Positions 15,973-23,916 of a stretch of DNA of 64,000 bases are shown one piece after another. Source of the stretch: an uncultured Bacilli bacterium. Lineage in GTDB: Bacteria > Bacillota_I > Bacilli_A > RF39 > UBA660. The DNA is taken from positions 1 through 64,000 of the forward strand of contig CASPWD010000008.1 in NCBI GenBank assembly GCA_949425635.1, given 5' to 3'. Made by a program: the position numbers and the translations under genes. The number at the start of each line of letters is the position of its first letter. The first letter of the stretch is position 1. The notes under the pieces are model-generated. The model searched no databases. It was not told the DNA's origin and worked only from the letters and a program-made list of their open reading frames with translations.

Positions 15973-18724
15973 AAATAATTAAACAAACACCACTTAAAAC
16001 TGCAAGTCCTCCTAATAGGTATGATAGATCACAACCATCAATACCTGTATTTGGAACTGAATAGTTGATAAGAGTTGATTCAATGATTGCACCATTTTCA
16101 GTTACAGTAAAATATACTTTCTCATCATTTAAAGTAAATCCCTCTACTGTTTCTAATTCTTGATAGAAGAATTTTCCATATTCACTTACAAACTCGATAT
16201 CTCCATCTGCATTTGTATAATACTTTCCTAAAAGATTATTATTTAAATCAAAAATACCAATTAAAACTCCCTCTAATGGATTACCATTCTCATCAACTTT
16301 ATGAATTTTAATTGTAGATTTAATTTTTTCATTTACCATAGTGGATTTTATAATTTCTCCATCTTCCTTAACCTCAAATTCCATAGGTTCCTCATTAAGG
16401 ATAAATCCCTCTGGTGCCTCCGATTCAAAAAGCACAAATTTTGAAACAAATAATCCCTTAATAACTATTTTTCCTGATGAATCAGTCTTACCTTTAAAAA
16501 TAAGTTCTCTTTCTTCTTCATTATCACTATTATTTGTATAAATAGTAATAGTGGTATTTGGAAGAGGATTTCCTGCTACATCAGTTTTTGTAAATTCAAA
16601 GTCTGATTTTTTTAAGTAATTTTTAAGATTTAATGTATATGTAACTGTTTTAGTATATTGATCCTCATACTTTAATTCAAAGCAATAACTTGATTCATCA
16701 ATAACATGGTTTCCCACAGTTGCCTTTTCTTTTAGACGATATTTTCCAAGATATAAATCAGTTACTTTATAGAAGCCATCTTTAGTATAAAAATCTTTAA
16801 CTAATTCATTCTTTTTGTAAATAAGAGTTCCATCTTGAGAGTATATATCTTCATCAGCATAAAGTTCATAATGTACTCCATCAAGTTTGATTTCTTCATA
16901 CTTAAATGAACCATCTCCAATAACTACTTTTTCTCCAACCTTATTTACATTTAACTCTCCTTTAACTTGCTCGTTTGCGAACTTAACTTCTAAAAGAGTG
17001 CCATATTGTTCATCTTCTATAAAATTACTATTTTCTCCTATTTCAAAAATTAAAGGTTCATCATTCCATAAGTATCCATCTATTTTTTGATTTTCTACCT
17101 CTTCTAATTGATAGCGACCACTAGATAATGGATATGGAGTAATAATAACACCATTTTTATCCATTTCAAAAGTATCAAGAGTTTGAGCAGTTGGATATGT
17201 AATTGTTTGTTTTACATATTCATTTGTATCTAAATTCTTAATTTTAAATTTTAATCCTTCACGAATAATGACTTTTTGGGAATCTTTATCAATTTTTAAA
17301 ACTTTTAATTTTGCAGTTATAAGTGCATTTGAAAGTAGTTGATAATATGGATTTTCAGTATCTTCATTCACTGTTATTTCAAAGTCATCTACCTTTTCAT
17401 GATTTAAAGTTGAATTTTTTTGATGAACTCTCCATTTCCCATATGGAAGTGTAACTTTTAATTTCCCTTTATCATTTGTCGTTCCTGTTGTATAAAGTTC
17501 TCCTGTTGAAATTAAATAAAACTCAAAGTCAACATTTTTTTCTCCTGTTAAAATACCAGTTTGTCCATTAGCAAAAACTTTATATAATTCAACATCAACT
17601 TCAATGACATCTTCAAAAACTTTTAATATTGGATATAAATTATCTTTTGTGAGCTCGAACCAGTGCATAGACTCATCAAGTTGATAGCCCTTTCCACTAA
17701 TTTCTTCTCGAAGATAAAAGCGACCTAAACTTGGTAAGTAATCACTTGTACCTGTATTATTCTCTCCAATTGTTACTTGACCAACTCTAACATCTTGTTC
17801 ATTATATACCCCATAGACTGCACCTGTCAACTTGGCGTCTCCCAAAGGTTTATAACTTAATGTTTTACTATCTAGTTTTTCTGCAGTAATTTTACCACCT
17901 AAAATATTTATGTTTATATTTGTATCTATTGGATCATAACTGCCTACTTGAACAATGTTTTGAGTGTTTGGTTTTACATATACTATTGCAGAATGTGAAT
18001 ATTTCACATCTCGTTTTGTTAAAGAAATATTAGTATTACCTACTGCATTAGCAGTTAAATATAAATCATTACCATTTTTACTTGAAGAAATAAAAGAATT
18101 AGATGATACCTCATATTTTGATAATACACCACTTCTATCAGTCAATTTTAATGTTTGACCAATTACTGTTTCAAAATTACTTGCTCCAAAGTCTGGTGTT
18201 GCATAATGTTTACTTAATAATGCCTCCATCTCTGCCATTTCACTTGTATATTTACTAATTCGATTTCCATTTAATGAATCAGTAAAATAAATATCATAAC
18301 CACTTGGAACTGTTTGCCAAATCATGAATTGTGTTACTGAATACCATTTTAAATCACTATGATTTACTTCTGCATCACTGTACCCATATCCATAATATGC
18401 TAATAACTGTATTCTTCGCCATTGTGATTGTGTCATGTTTGCTACATATGCTTGGTCATAATCTTGACCTGTATAAATTTGATTGCTATCAAGTGGAGTA
18501 CCTGGTTCAATACAGTAAACAAATTGATTATCACTTTTTCTTGTAATCATTGTTAATTGTTGATACTTGGTATTTCCACCTTTTGTTTTATTTACCCATG
18601 TACTAGGAATCCACATATATTTATCATCAAATGATTCTTGATATGTTTGAGCATTTACATTGATACTTGGAAATAATGCTAATAGTCCAAATATTGCTAA
18701 TAAAAATTTTAATTTTTTCTTCAT
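15947..18724 (-). CDS. Thioester/SpaA-type surface adhesin with VPNTG sorting signal
   Basis: 925 residues. Signal peptide at 1-25 (MKKKLKFLLAIFGLLALFPS). The next 150 residues look like a thioester domain: FVYCIEPG supplies the cysteine and SVTQFMIWQ the glutamine motif. After that come several SpaA/Cna-B-like prealbumin repeats (phrases such as GRFYLREEISGKGYQLDES, GRYQLEEVENQKIDG, GKFFYQELETVEGF). The end is a cell-wall sorting signal: VPNTG, hydrophobic segment, KKKKQK. It should attach the donor cell to partners or host surfaces. AAGGAGGAAAAG precedes the ATG. The upstream terminator leaves no promoter space. Confidence 0.9.
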   Translation of the reverse strand: MKKKLKFLLAIFGLLALFPSINVNAQTYQESFDDKYMWIPSTWVNKTKGGNTKYQQLTMITRKSDNQFVYCIEPGTPLDSNQIYTGQDYDQAYVANMTQSQWRRIQLLAYYGYGYSDAEVNHSDLKWYSVTQFMIWQTVPSGYDIYFTDSLNGNRISKYTSEMAEMEALLSKHYATPDFGASNFETVIGQTLKLTDRSGVLSKYEVSSNSFISSSKNGNDLYLTANAVGNTNISLTKRDVKYSHSAIVYVKPNTQNIVQVGSYDPIDTNININILGGKITAEKLDSKTLSYKPLGDAKLTGAVYGVYNEQDVRVGQVTIGENNTGTSDYLPSLGRFYLREEISGKGYQLDESMHWFELTKDNLYPILKVFEDVIEVDVELYKVFANGQTGILTGEKNVDFEFYLISTGELYTTGTTNDKGKLKVTLPYGKWRVHQKNSTLNHEKVDDFEITVNEDTENPYYQLLSNALITAKLKVLKIDKDSQKVIIREGLKFKIKNLDTNEYVKQTITYPTAQTLDTFEMDKNGVIITPYPLSSGRYQLEEVENQKIDGYLWNDEPLIFEIGENSNFIEDEQYGTLLEVKFANEQVKGELNVNKVGEKVVIGDGSFKYEEIKLDGVHYELYADEDIYSQDGTLIYKKNELVKDFYTKDGFYKVTDLYLGKYRLKEKATVGNHVIDESSYCFELKYEDQYTKTVTYTLNLKNYLKKSDFEFTKTDVAGNPLPNTTITIYTNNSDNEEERELIFKGKTDSSGKIVIKGLFVSKFVLFESEAPEGFILNEEPMEFEVKEDGEIIKSTMVNEKIKSTIKIHKVDENGNPLEGVLIGIFDLNNNLLGKYYTNADGDIEFVSEYGKFFYQELETVEGFTLNDEKVYFTVTENGAIIESTLINYSVPNTGIDGCDLSYLLGGLAVLSGVCLIIYGKKKKQK

Positions 18725-18753
18725 ATATCTTTTCCTCCTTTACTTTATTGCAT

Positions 18754-18778
18754 AAAAAAATTACCAATTAAGGTAATT
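18754..18778 (-). terminator. Intrinsic terminator between secreted protein and adhesin genes
   Basis: AATTACC-TTAATT-GGTAATT followed by TTTTTTT on the minus strand, overlapping the stop codon of the 18768-19415 gene. The adhesin ribosome-binding site begins about 15 bases later, so the adhesin operon seems to rely on read-through. Confidence 0.8.
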
Positions 18779-19415
18779 GTATTGTATGAAAATCATACTC
18801 TTTTCCAGTATTTCGTTCATATATAGTAAGCATATAATAAGTTGTTCCACAGTCATCTTGGTAGTTATCACAAAAGTATCCATATCCTGCTGCTTTATAT
18901 TTATCTCCCATTTGAGTGCATTCTCCAAAAGAAGAAAAATCTGCTCGTACAAAACTCATATCAAAATTTTTAGGAGTACAACTAGGTACTACTGGTTGTG
19001 GTTCTTCTTTTTTTGGTGGTTCTTGTACTGGCGTTTCCTTTTTAGGAACAGTTTCTGTTTTATTATTATTTTGATTATTGGTATTTTTATTATTAGAGTT
19101 ATTTGTTACATTGTTAGAACTTTGATTTGAAGAACTATTATTATCTGTTTTTGGAGTGTTATCAACTTTAGATTCATTATCTTTATTGATACTTTCTTCT
19201 CCCTTTTCTTCTACTTTTGATTCTTCATCTTTCTTATCATCATTTGATTTACTTTCTTGTTGCTTATCTACATTCAATGTCTTTTTATTTTCTTCTTTTG
19301 TTTTATCTTTAAACGAACTATGTTGTGTTACATAATAAGTACTAACACCAATAACTAATAATATAATTACACCTAAAAATATAGATTTTAAAGGTACTTT
19401 CTTTTTCTCTCTCAT
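18768..19415 (-). CDS. Secreted/membrane-anchored protein with Cys-rich C-terminal domain
   Basis: 215 residues. One N-terminal membrane segment (about 11-29), then a long low-complexity linker rich in K, E, S and N with proline stretches (EPPKKEEPQPVVP), then a compact C-terminal domain of about 70 residues with four cysteines (SCTPKN, GECTQM, FCDNYQDDCG), which could form two disulfides outside the cell. It may contact the wall or the partner cell. An AGGAG site precedes the start. No family recognised. Confidence 0.65.
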   Translation of the reverse strand: MREKKKVPLKSIFLGVIILLVIGVSTYYVTQHSSFKDKTKEENKKTLNVDKQQESKSNDDKKDEESKVEEKGEESINKDNESKVDNTPKTDNNSSSNQSSNNVTNNSNNKNTNNQNNNKTETVPKKETPVQEPPKKEEPQPVVPSCTPKNFDMSFVRADFSSFGECTQMGDKYKAAGYGYFCDNYQDDCGTTYYMLTIYERNTGKEYDFHTIQLP

Positions 19416-19507
19416 TACTCATCAACTCCTATCATAAACTCGCTTATATGGTGTTTAAATAAGCAAATAATGAGTTTATCTCTTTATATATTTATCACTT
19501 AAAAAAA

Positions 19508-19545
19508 GAAATTTTGCAAGAGTTTTTTTGCAATTTTTTTAAATT
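19508..19545 (-). terminator. Likely intrinsic terminator after ArpU-like gene
   Basis: On the minus strand AAATTGCAA ... TTGCAAAATTT is followed by TTTCTTTTTTT. The stem is imperfect, so confidence is moderate. Confidence 0.55.
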
Positions 19546-19594
19546 TATGGGATTTTTAAAATAGTTTTCATGTTTTCCTCCTTCCATTAAGGAG
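19545..19594 (-). other. Possible 8-codon leader peptide with hidden Shine-Dalgarno
   Basis: A strong GGAGG site precedes ATG 19571, which opens an eight-codon frame MKTILKIP. The Shine-Dalgarno bases pair with CTCCTT just upstream (stem CTCCTT/AAGGAG, loop AATGG, 19578-19594). The frame runs straight into the terminator that follows the ArpU-like gene. It may be a leader peptide or a chance remnant. Confidence 0.25.
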
Positions 19595-19608
19595 AAATGG
19601 TAAAATAT

Positions 19609-20082
19609 TTATTTATATTCAATGATATTAAAAGCTAAGGCAAATCGTGCAATACTACTATTCTTTGCATCTTCAAATGTCTTTCTAGTAGCATTAAATT
19701 TTTCTTTCACAGAGTTTTCTGATCTATTACATAATAAGCAATCATTGATATAAGCAATTTCTATCTTTGACATTGTTTCATATAATTTACTTAAATGATA
19801 ATTGAACTCATTATATTCTTGTTCAGAATCTAACTTATATTCCACTGCATTACCCACCTTATCAGATACATTATTAGTAAATGCTTCTAATCTTGGCTGA
19901 TAATCTGGAGTTAATCTTAAATGATACCCATTTATAAAGACATTTCTTGCTTTTTTTAATTTTCTTATTCTTTCAAGAACATTATTAAAAGTTGCTTCCA
20001 TGTCAAACTCTTTTAATTCTTCTGGACTTAAAATAAATTCATCAATATACTCTTCGCTTTTTACATCATTTTCAATAATCAT
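19609..20082 (-). CDS. ArpU/sigma-region-4-like transcription regulator
   Basis: 157 residues when started at ATG 20082 (MIIENDVKSEEY), just after GGGAGG. The longer track ORF would be translated through a terminator. The C-terminal part (EIAYINDCLLCNRSENSVKEKF, then FEDAKNSSIARFALAFNI) has the sequence of helices seen in ArpU-type late-gene regulators of Gram-positive phages and ICEs, which resemble sigma-70 region 4. It should control transfer genes. A related gene lies upstream at 20298-20762; the shared C-terminal pattern suggests duplication. Confidence 0.6.
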   Translation of the reverse strand: MIIENDVKSEEYIDEFILSPEELKEFDMEATFNNVLERIRKLKKARNVFINGYHLRLTPDYQPRLEAFTNNVSDKVGNAVEYKLDSEQEYNEFNYHLSKLYETMSKIEIAYINDCLLCNRSENSVKEKFNATRKTFEDAKNSSIARFALAFNIIEYK

Positions 20083-20101
20083 ATCAAACCATTCCTCCCA
20101 T

Positions 20102-20136
20102 AAAAAAAGAGAAGATTTCCAAAATGATTCTTCTCT
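20102..20136 (-). terminator. Leader terminator/attenuator 2 of the ArpU-like gene
   Basis: AGAGAAGA ... TCTTCTCT followed by TTTTTTT on the minus strand, ending some 10 bases before the GGGAGG of the gene. It lies between the likely promoter and the coding start, so it can only act as an attenuator. Confidence 0.75.
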
Positions 20137-20152
20137 ACAAAATGAAAGAATT

Positions 20153-20175
20153 AAAAAAAGAAGGTTTCCCTCCTC
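20153..20175 (-). terminator. Leader terminator/attenuator 1 of the ArpU-like gene
   Basis: GAGGAGG-GAAA-CCTTCTT (seven pairs including G-U, GNRA-type loop) followed by TTTTT on the minus strand. A TATAAT box lies about 30 bases upstream (near 20206). Together with the next hairpin it gives two terminators in one short leader. Confidence 0.6.
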
Positions 20176-20297
20176 GCATAATTTTTTCATTTTACCATAT
20201 TATAGCACTTGACAAATTCAATTCAATAGAATCATATGTTTAATTCATGTCATATTGTGCTTTTTTCATGTTGTTTTATGTTTTTACTTAATTTTGC

Positions 20298-20762
20298 CTA
20301 TGCAACAGCCACAAAAGTTCTTTCCAAAGTTTCATCAACAGTTTCTGACAAAAGATTAAATTTCAAAGCAACCTTAACATAGCAACTCTTTTTAATTACA
20401 AAATAAGTTTTGTATGTTTTTCTAACTCGATCACAAAGTTCTTTATCAGTTTCTCTATCTTCAATACTATATTGAAATACCTTTAATTCATCATCAGTAA
20501 AGGTAGTTTTAAGATTATCTATTTTTCTTTCAAACTCTTTTAAATACTTGACATAAGATTCTCTTTTTAAAACCGATTTCAATTCTTCACTTGAATTATT
20601 GAATTTGCTTTTACTATTATTTATAGTACTTGTACCTTCTATCATATGTTCTTTAACCAAACTACATATGAAATTATAATCATCAAATAATTCAAAAACT
20701 GCTTTACTTAAAACTTTCATATCAAAGTTATCTAGATACTTCTTTGAAATAAGTGCTTTCAT
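20298..20762 (-). CDS. ArpU/sigma-region-4-like transcription regulator (second copy)
   Basis: 154 residues. The C-terminal half (FQYSIEDRETDKELCDRVR, then YKTYFVIKKSCYVKVALKFNLL) has the same helix pattern as the downstream paralogue and as ArpU-type regulators. The N-terminal half is helical (FELFDDYNFICSLVKEHMIEG). Start ATG 20762 is preceded by GAGGTGG. Its leader also has a terminator just before the ribosome-binding site. Palindromic boxes shared with the LysR module lie about 190 bases upstream. Confidence 0.58.
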   Translation of the reverse strand: MKALISKKYLDNFDMKVLSKAVFELFDDYNFICSLVKEHMIEGTSTINNSKSKFNNSSEELKSVLKRESYVKYLKEFERKIDNLKTTFTDDELKVFQYSIEDRETDKELCDRVRKTYKTYFVIKKSCYVKVALKFNLLSETVDETLERTFVAVA

Positions 20763-20784
20763 ATTTATCCACCTCTAATCTCTT

Positions 20785-20822
20785 CAAAAAAGAGAAAACA
20801 CTATGTTCTAGTAATTTTCTCT
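20785..20822 (-). terminator. Leader terminator/attenuator before second ArpU-like gene
   Basis: AGAGAAAA ... TTTTCTCT with a small inner stem (ACTA/TAGT), followed by TTTTTT on the minus strand. The T-run ends about 20 bases before the ATG, so the gene is expressed only on read-through. Confidence 0.75.
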
Positions 20823-20949
20823 TGATGTTGAAAGATATAAATTTGAAAGCATTACCAGAACCCCAAAACTGCTAATTACTACATAATTTATATTAAAAGA
20901 TAATATAAATAATTGTAGTATATAATACAACTTTTCCAAAAAATGTCAA

Positions 20950-20982
20950 GCATTTTTGCATATGAGATTGCATTTTTGCATA
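20950..20982. promoter_or_regulatory. Paired palindromic operator (LysR-type box), site 1
   Basis: GCATTTTTGCATA at 20950-20962 and TGCATTTTTGCATA at 20969-20982; the cores are 20 bases apart, two helical turns. The same box occurs at 23851-23882 and 24851-24881 beside the LysR and radical SAM genes. Confidence 0.55.
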
Positions 20983-20991
20983 CACAAAGGT

Positions 20992-21024
20992 AAAAAAATA
21001 AGACTTCATTTGATGAAAAGTCCT
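20992..21024 (-). terminator. Intrinsic terminator of the radical SAM-MazG/NUDIX operon
   Basis: AGGACTTTTCA-TCAAA-TGAAGTCTT followed by ATTTTTTT on the minus strand; one internal bulge. It lies 100 bases after the MazG/NUDIX stop. Confidence 0.65.
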
Positions 21025-21123
21025 ATTAATAACATTTTAACATGGTATTTTTGGAATGACAACAACCAAAATATAGTCATATTTATAGGTAAAAATATTG
21101 GAATATTTCTTCCAGTATTAGTA

Positions 21124-22668
21124 TTAGAATAATCTACTGAAAAAGCTAACTTTACCCATATTCAAAAATTTATCTTCATAGCATTTATTGATTATATCTT
21201 GATTTGTATTATTTTCGACCAATTCACATATCTCATTAAAATATTTGCTTGTTCCCCTTTTACTGCTAAATTCTTTTTTTAACAATTGTGGAATTGGTTT
21301 ATGATTGATAATCGCTAATAAACTTACAATATAATTATCAGTATTTCTATCAGTATTAACTAATTGTACTGAATATTTAATATTATCTTTCTTATAATCT
21401 TTTGAATTACATACTTTACCCTCATCAAAATAAAAATCTTCTGGTTTTCTTTTCTTCTGATGATTTGTTGTACGATAAAGCTTCCTAATTTTCCTTTGCA
21501 TAATCCCTTTACCCCTTTTTAAATTTAATTTTGTTAGTAATGATATATATAATCCATTTTTTATATATGCTTGATCTAAATCATTGATACTAATTACTAT
21601 ATCATTTTCTTCTGAATCTTTTCCTTTTATATTCTTTACCTTATAAATTAATAATTTAATTAAATCACTTATATCTAATTCTACGAATGAGATGACCTCA
21701 GATGTATCAAAATTAGTAAAATCATTTACTTGAATATTTAAATCTAAACTATAATAATATTGAAATTCTTTGATTTTATAATCTTTTGAAACAATTTTAT
21801 CGCATTTTCTCTTTTCTAAAAATATCAAATCTTCATAATCTACACTAAAACCTGTTTCTTCCTTTATTTCTCTAATCCCATTTTGCAATGTTTCTCCAGA
21901 AATAAGATGTCCCCCTGCAGTAATTTCTAAAAGTGGTTTCTTATTTATTTTATTATGGTTTGGATTTTTTAATTGCATAAATACTTTATGACTTTTACTA
22001 TTATAAATTAAGCAGCCAAATACCTTATGCCAATAACCTAATTTGTGAGCTTTATCTTTTTCACAATATCCAAGTAAATTTTCATCTTTATCATAAATGT
22101 CTATATATTCATTTACTTTGTTATTCCCTTTTCTAAATCTATCTAAAAAGCCATTAGCATCTTTTAACATATCTTCAAACTCTTTAACCATATTTAATTT
22201 ATAGTCTTTAGAAATATTATAAGTGATAATAAACAATTTAAACAAACGATCCTTCACAAAATCATAACTAGAATCAAAGCCATCTCTACTCTTTTTAAAG
22301 CGACACTCGTTAATTTCCATAACTGCTTCAGTTAGTTGTCCCAGTAAAATTGTAATACCATTTATATTATCATATTTAAAATCCTTATAATCTTTTATAT
22401 CATACATATTGATATTCATTATTTTTGCTAAATTGATAAGTTGTAATAATACATCAGATAACTCATCTCCTAAATTATCAATTTTTCTTTTAGATTCATT
22501 TATATCTTCATTAGCAAATAAAACATTGTAAACATGACCTAATTGAACATATAACTCATTAAGATAATCTCTAGGATTCCACTCTTTATTTTTGGTAATA
22601 TCAAAATCACTTACTAATTTTAAAGCAGATTTATAATGTGTATCTAAAAATTTAATAATATCTTTCAT
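21124..22668 (-). CDS. MazG-like - IDI-type NUDIX fusion hydrolase
   Basis: 514 residues in an unusual order. Residues 1-90 look like an all-alpha MazG-type NTP pyrophosphohydrolase (YLNELYVQLGHVYNVLF, then GDELSDVLLQLINLAKIM). Residues 101-175 look like a second, degenerate copy (LLGQLTEAVMEINECRF, then LFIITYNISKDYKLNM). Residues 188-300 are an IDI-like NUDIX domain with the box GGHLISGE-x6-REIKEETGF near 252-274. The last 130 residues are basic and unrecognised. It probably hydrolyses a nucleotide or other diphosphate. It starts at the stop base of the radical SAM gene (TAATG), so the two are coupled. Confidence 0.7.
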   Translation of the reverse strand: MKDIIKFLDTHYKSALKLVSDFDITKNKEWNPRDYLNELYVQLGHVYNVLFANEDINESKRKIDNLGDELSDVLLQLINLAKIMNINMYDIKDYKDFKYDNINGITILLGQLTEAVMEINECRFKKSRDGFDSSYDFVKDRLFKLFIITYNISKDYKLNMVKEFEDMLKDANGFLDRFRKGNNKVNEYIDIYDKDENLLGYCEKDKAHKLGYWHKVFGCLIYNSKSHKVFMQLKNPNHNKINKKPLLEITAGGHLISGETLQNGIREIKEETGFSVDYEDLIFLEKRKCDKIVSKDYKIKEFQYYYSLDLNIQVNDFTNFDTSEVISFVELDISDLIKLLIYKVKNIKGKDSEENDIVISINDLDQAYIKNGLYISLLTKLNLKRGKGIMQRKIRKLYRTTNHQKKRKPEDFYFDEGKVCNSKDYKKDNIKYSVQLVNTDRNTDNYIVSLLAIINHKPIPQLLKKEFSSKRGTSKYFNEICELVENNTNQDIINKCYEDKFLNMGKVSFFSRLF

Positions 22669-23792
22669 TATCTTACACCTACTTTCAATACTAAAGGTCT
22701 AGCACCATTTAAAGTTGAATTATAAGTATTGGGAACAATATTATTTGTTGAAATATATACCTTTACTCCTAATTTATAAGATAAATAAGAAGCATCACTT
22801 ATTTTTAAATCTATATTTTTAAGTTCTAAACTTCCATATTCATCAAAAATAAAGCTTACATTTGAAACATCAAAATCTAATTTTTCCAATAAGTTTTTAC
22901 ATTGATTTATAGTTTTTTGTTGATTTAATAATTTATGTGCCATCATGCAACGCTTTCTTTGTTCCTCATTACAATGATTATAATTCTTACATTCAAATGT
23001 CCCATAGTATTGTGAAGATGGTCTTTTCAATTTTGCATTTAATCCACAAGTATTTGTTTGAAAAGTTTGTTGCTTATGCGAATATGAGTTATTAAAATAA
23101 TTCCAAGCACTTTCAGGCCAAACACTATTTGCTTTTAGTGCTTGTTCTTTATTTTCTTTAATTTCTTCCCAACATCCTATTTTATCAATAAAAGTTTCAA
23201 TTAAAGCAAGACCAGTAGTTACTGATACATCAGTATATTGATTTACAAAATCCAGTATTTCCTGAATCTTTTTAGGATCAGAATTTTGTGGTAAAAATGG
23301 TCTAAAATAGTGAATTGCATCTATATTATTTTTAATTAATATTCTAAAATTTTCTTTTAAAATCTCTTCTGATATTGCAGGTTCTATTTCCTTTCCTAGT
23401 CCTGAATAACTTATATAGAAAACTATATTTTGTCCTTTTGATTTCATTTGTTTTACTAAATCAATAACATTATCTGTTATTCTACATTTTGTAATAATCA
23501 CTAAATCATTTTTTATATTAAGTCTGCTAATCTCTCTCAACAATTCCATTAAATAACTAATAGTGTTTTCATTTAAAAAAGCATCAGTATTGGGTAATAG
23601 ACAAACTGGAATATCTAAATCATAATACTTATAATCCAATAATTGCTTTACTGCTTCTTTTGGTGTTGCCAAAATCTTTGGTTCATGACAATTATCATTT
23701 GTTGCTTGTAATAAACAATATTTACAATTATTAGTACATCCTACAATAGAATTAATTGCTAACCAACTTGAATGCATTTCAATTACTTGCAT
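22668..23792 (-). CDS. Radical SAM enzyme with extra cysteine cluster
   Basis: About 374 residues from ATG 23792 (GAGGTG upstream). The 4Fe-4S motif is CTNNCKYC at residues 19-26 (C-x3-C-x2-C). A GLALIETF stretch and a spore-photoproduct-lyase-like order of elements (ITKCRITDNVIDLVKQM) follow. A later group of cysteines (NTCGLN, FECKNYNHCNEEQRKRCMM) could bind a second cluster or zinc. The substrate is unknown. It is the first gene of a two-gene operon with the MazG/NUDIX fusion and is flanked by LysR-type boxes, so the LysR gene next door probably regulates it. Confidence 0.8.
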   Translation of the reverse strand: MQVIEMHSSWLAINSIVGCTNNCKYCLLQATNDNCHEPKILATPKEAVKQLLDYKYYDLDIPVCLLPNTDAFLNENTISYLMELLREISRLNIKNDLVIITKCRITDNVIDLVKQMKSKGQNIVFYISYSGLGKEIEPAISEEILKENFRILIKNNIDAIHYFRPFLPQNSDPKKIQEILDFVNQYTDVSVTTGLALIETFIDKIGCWEEIKENKEQALKANSVWPESAWNYFNNSYSHKQQTFQTNTCGLNAKLKRPSSQYYGTFECKNYNHCNEEQRKRCMMAHKLLNQQKTINQCKNLLEKLDFDVSNVSFIFDEYGSLELKNIDLKISDASYLSYKLGVKVYISTNNIVPNTYNSTLNGARPLVLKVGVR

Positions 23793-23850
23793 ATACACAC
23801 CTCGCTTTTAATGGAGTATATAATAGCACAAAGAAAACAATAAATCGTTA

Positions 23851-23882
23851 TGAAATTTTACAAATGAATTTGCAAAAATGCA
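23851..23882. promoter_or_regulatory. Paired palindromic operator (LysR-type box), site 2
   Basis: TGCAAAAATGCA at 23871-23882 with a weaker copy TGAAATTTTACA at 23851-23862, again 20 bases apart. It lies about 60-90 bases before the radical SAM start codon, the position of a LysR activation site. Confidence 0.55.
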
Positions 23883-23885
23883 AAC

Positions 23886-23907
23886 AAAAAAGGTGTTATT
23901 AAACACC
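23886..23907 (-). terminator. Intrinsic terminator of lysR-type gene
   Basis: GGTGTT-TAAT-AACACC followed by TTTTTT on the minus strand, about ten bases after the LysR-type stop codon. Confidence 0.8.
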
Positions 23908-23916
23908 CTATATAAA

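Larger units (their letters stand above)
20763..21123 (-). other. Regulatory intergenic region upstream of ArpU-like gene
   Basis: This 360-base gap holds, from high to low coordinates: the terminator of the MazG/NUDIX gene (about 21024-20992), two TGCAAAAATGC boxes (20950-20962 and 20969-20982), an AT-rich promoter area, and the attenuator hairpin before the 20762 start. No further ORF with a ribosome-binding site was found in it. Confidence 0.6.

Noticed and set aside
20083-20190. N-terminal extension MKKLCEEGNLL... of the 19609 ORF in the track
   Set aside because: It would be translated through two intrinsic terminators in the leader; the downstream ATG at 20082 with GGGAGG upstream is the better start.
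22668-23792. Prokaryotic viperin-like antiviral enzyme
   Set aside because: The radical SAM motif is present but the viperin-type C-terminal pattern is not recognisable, and the extra cysteine cluster and MazG-NUDIX partner do not fit. Kept as radical SAM of unknown substrate.
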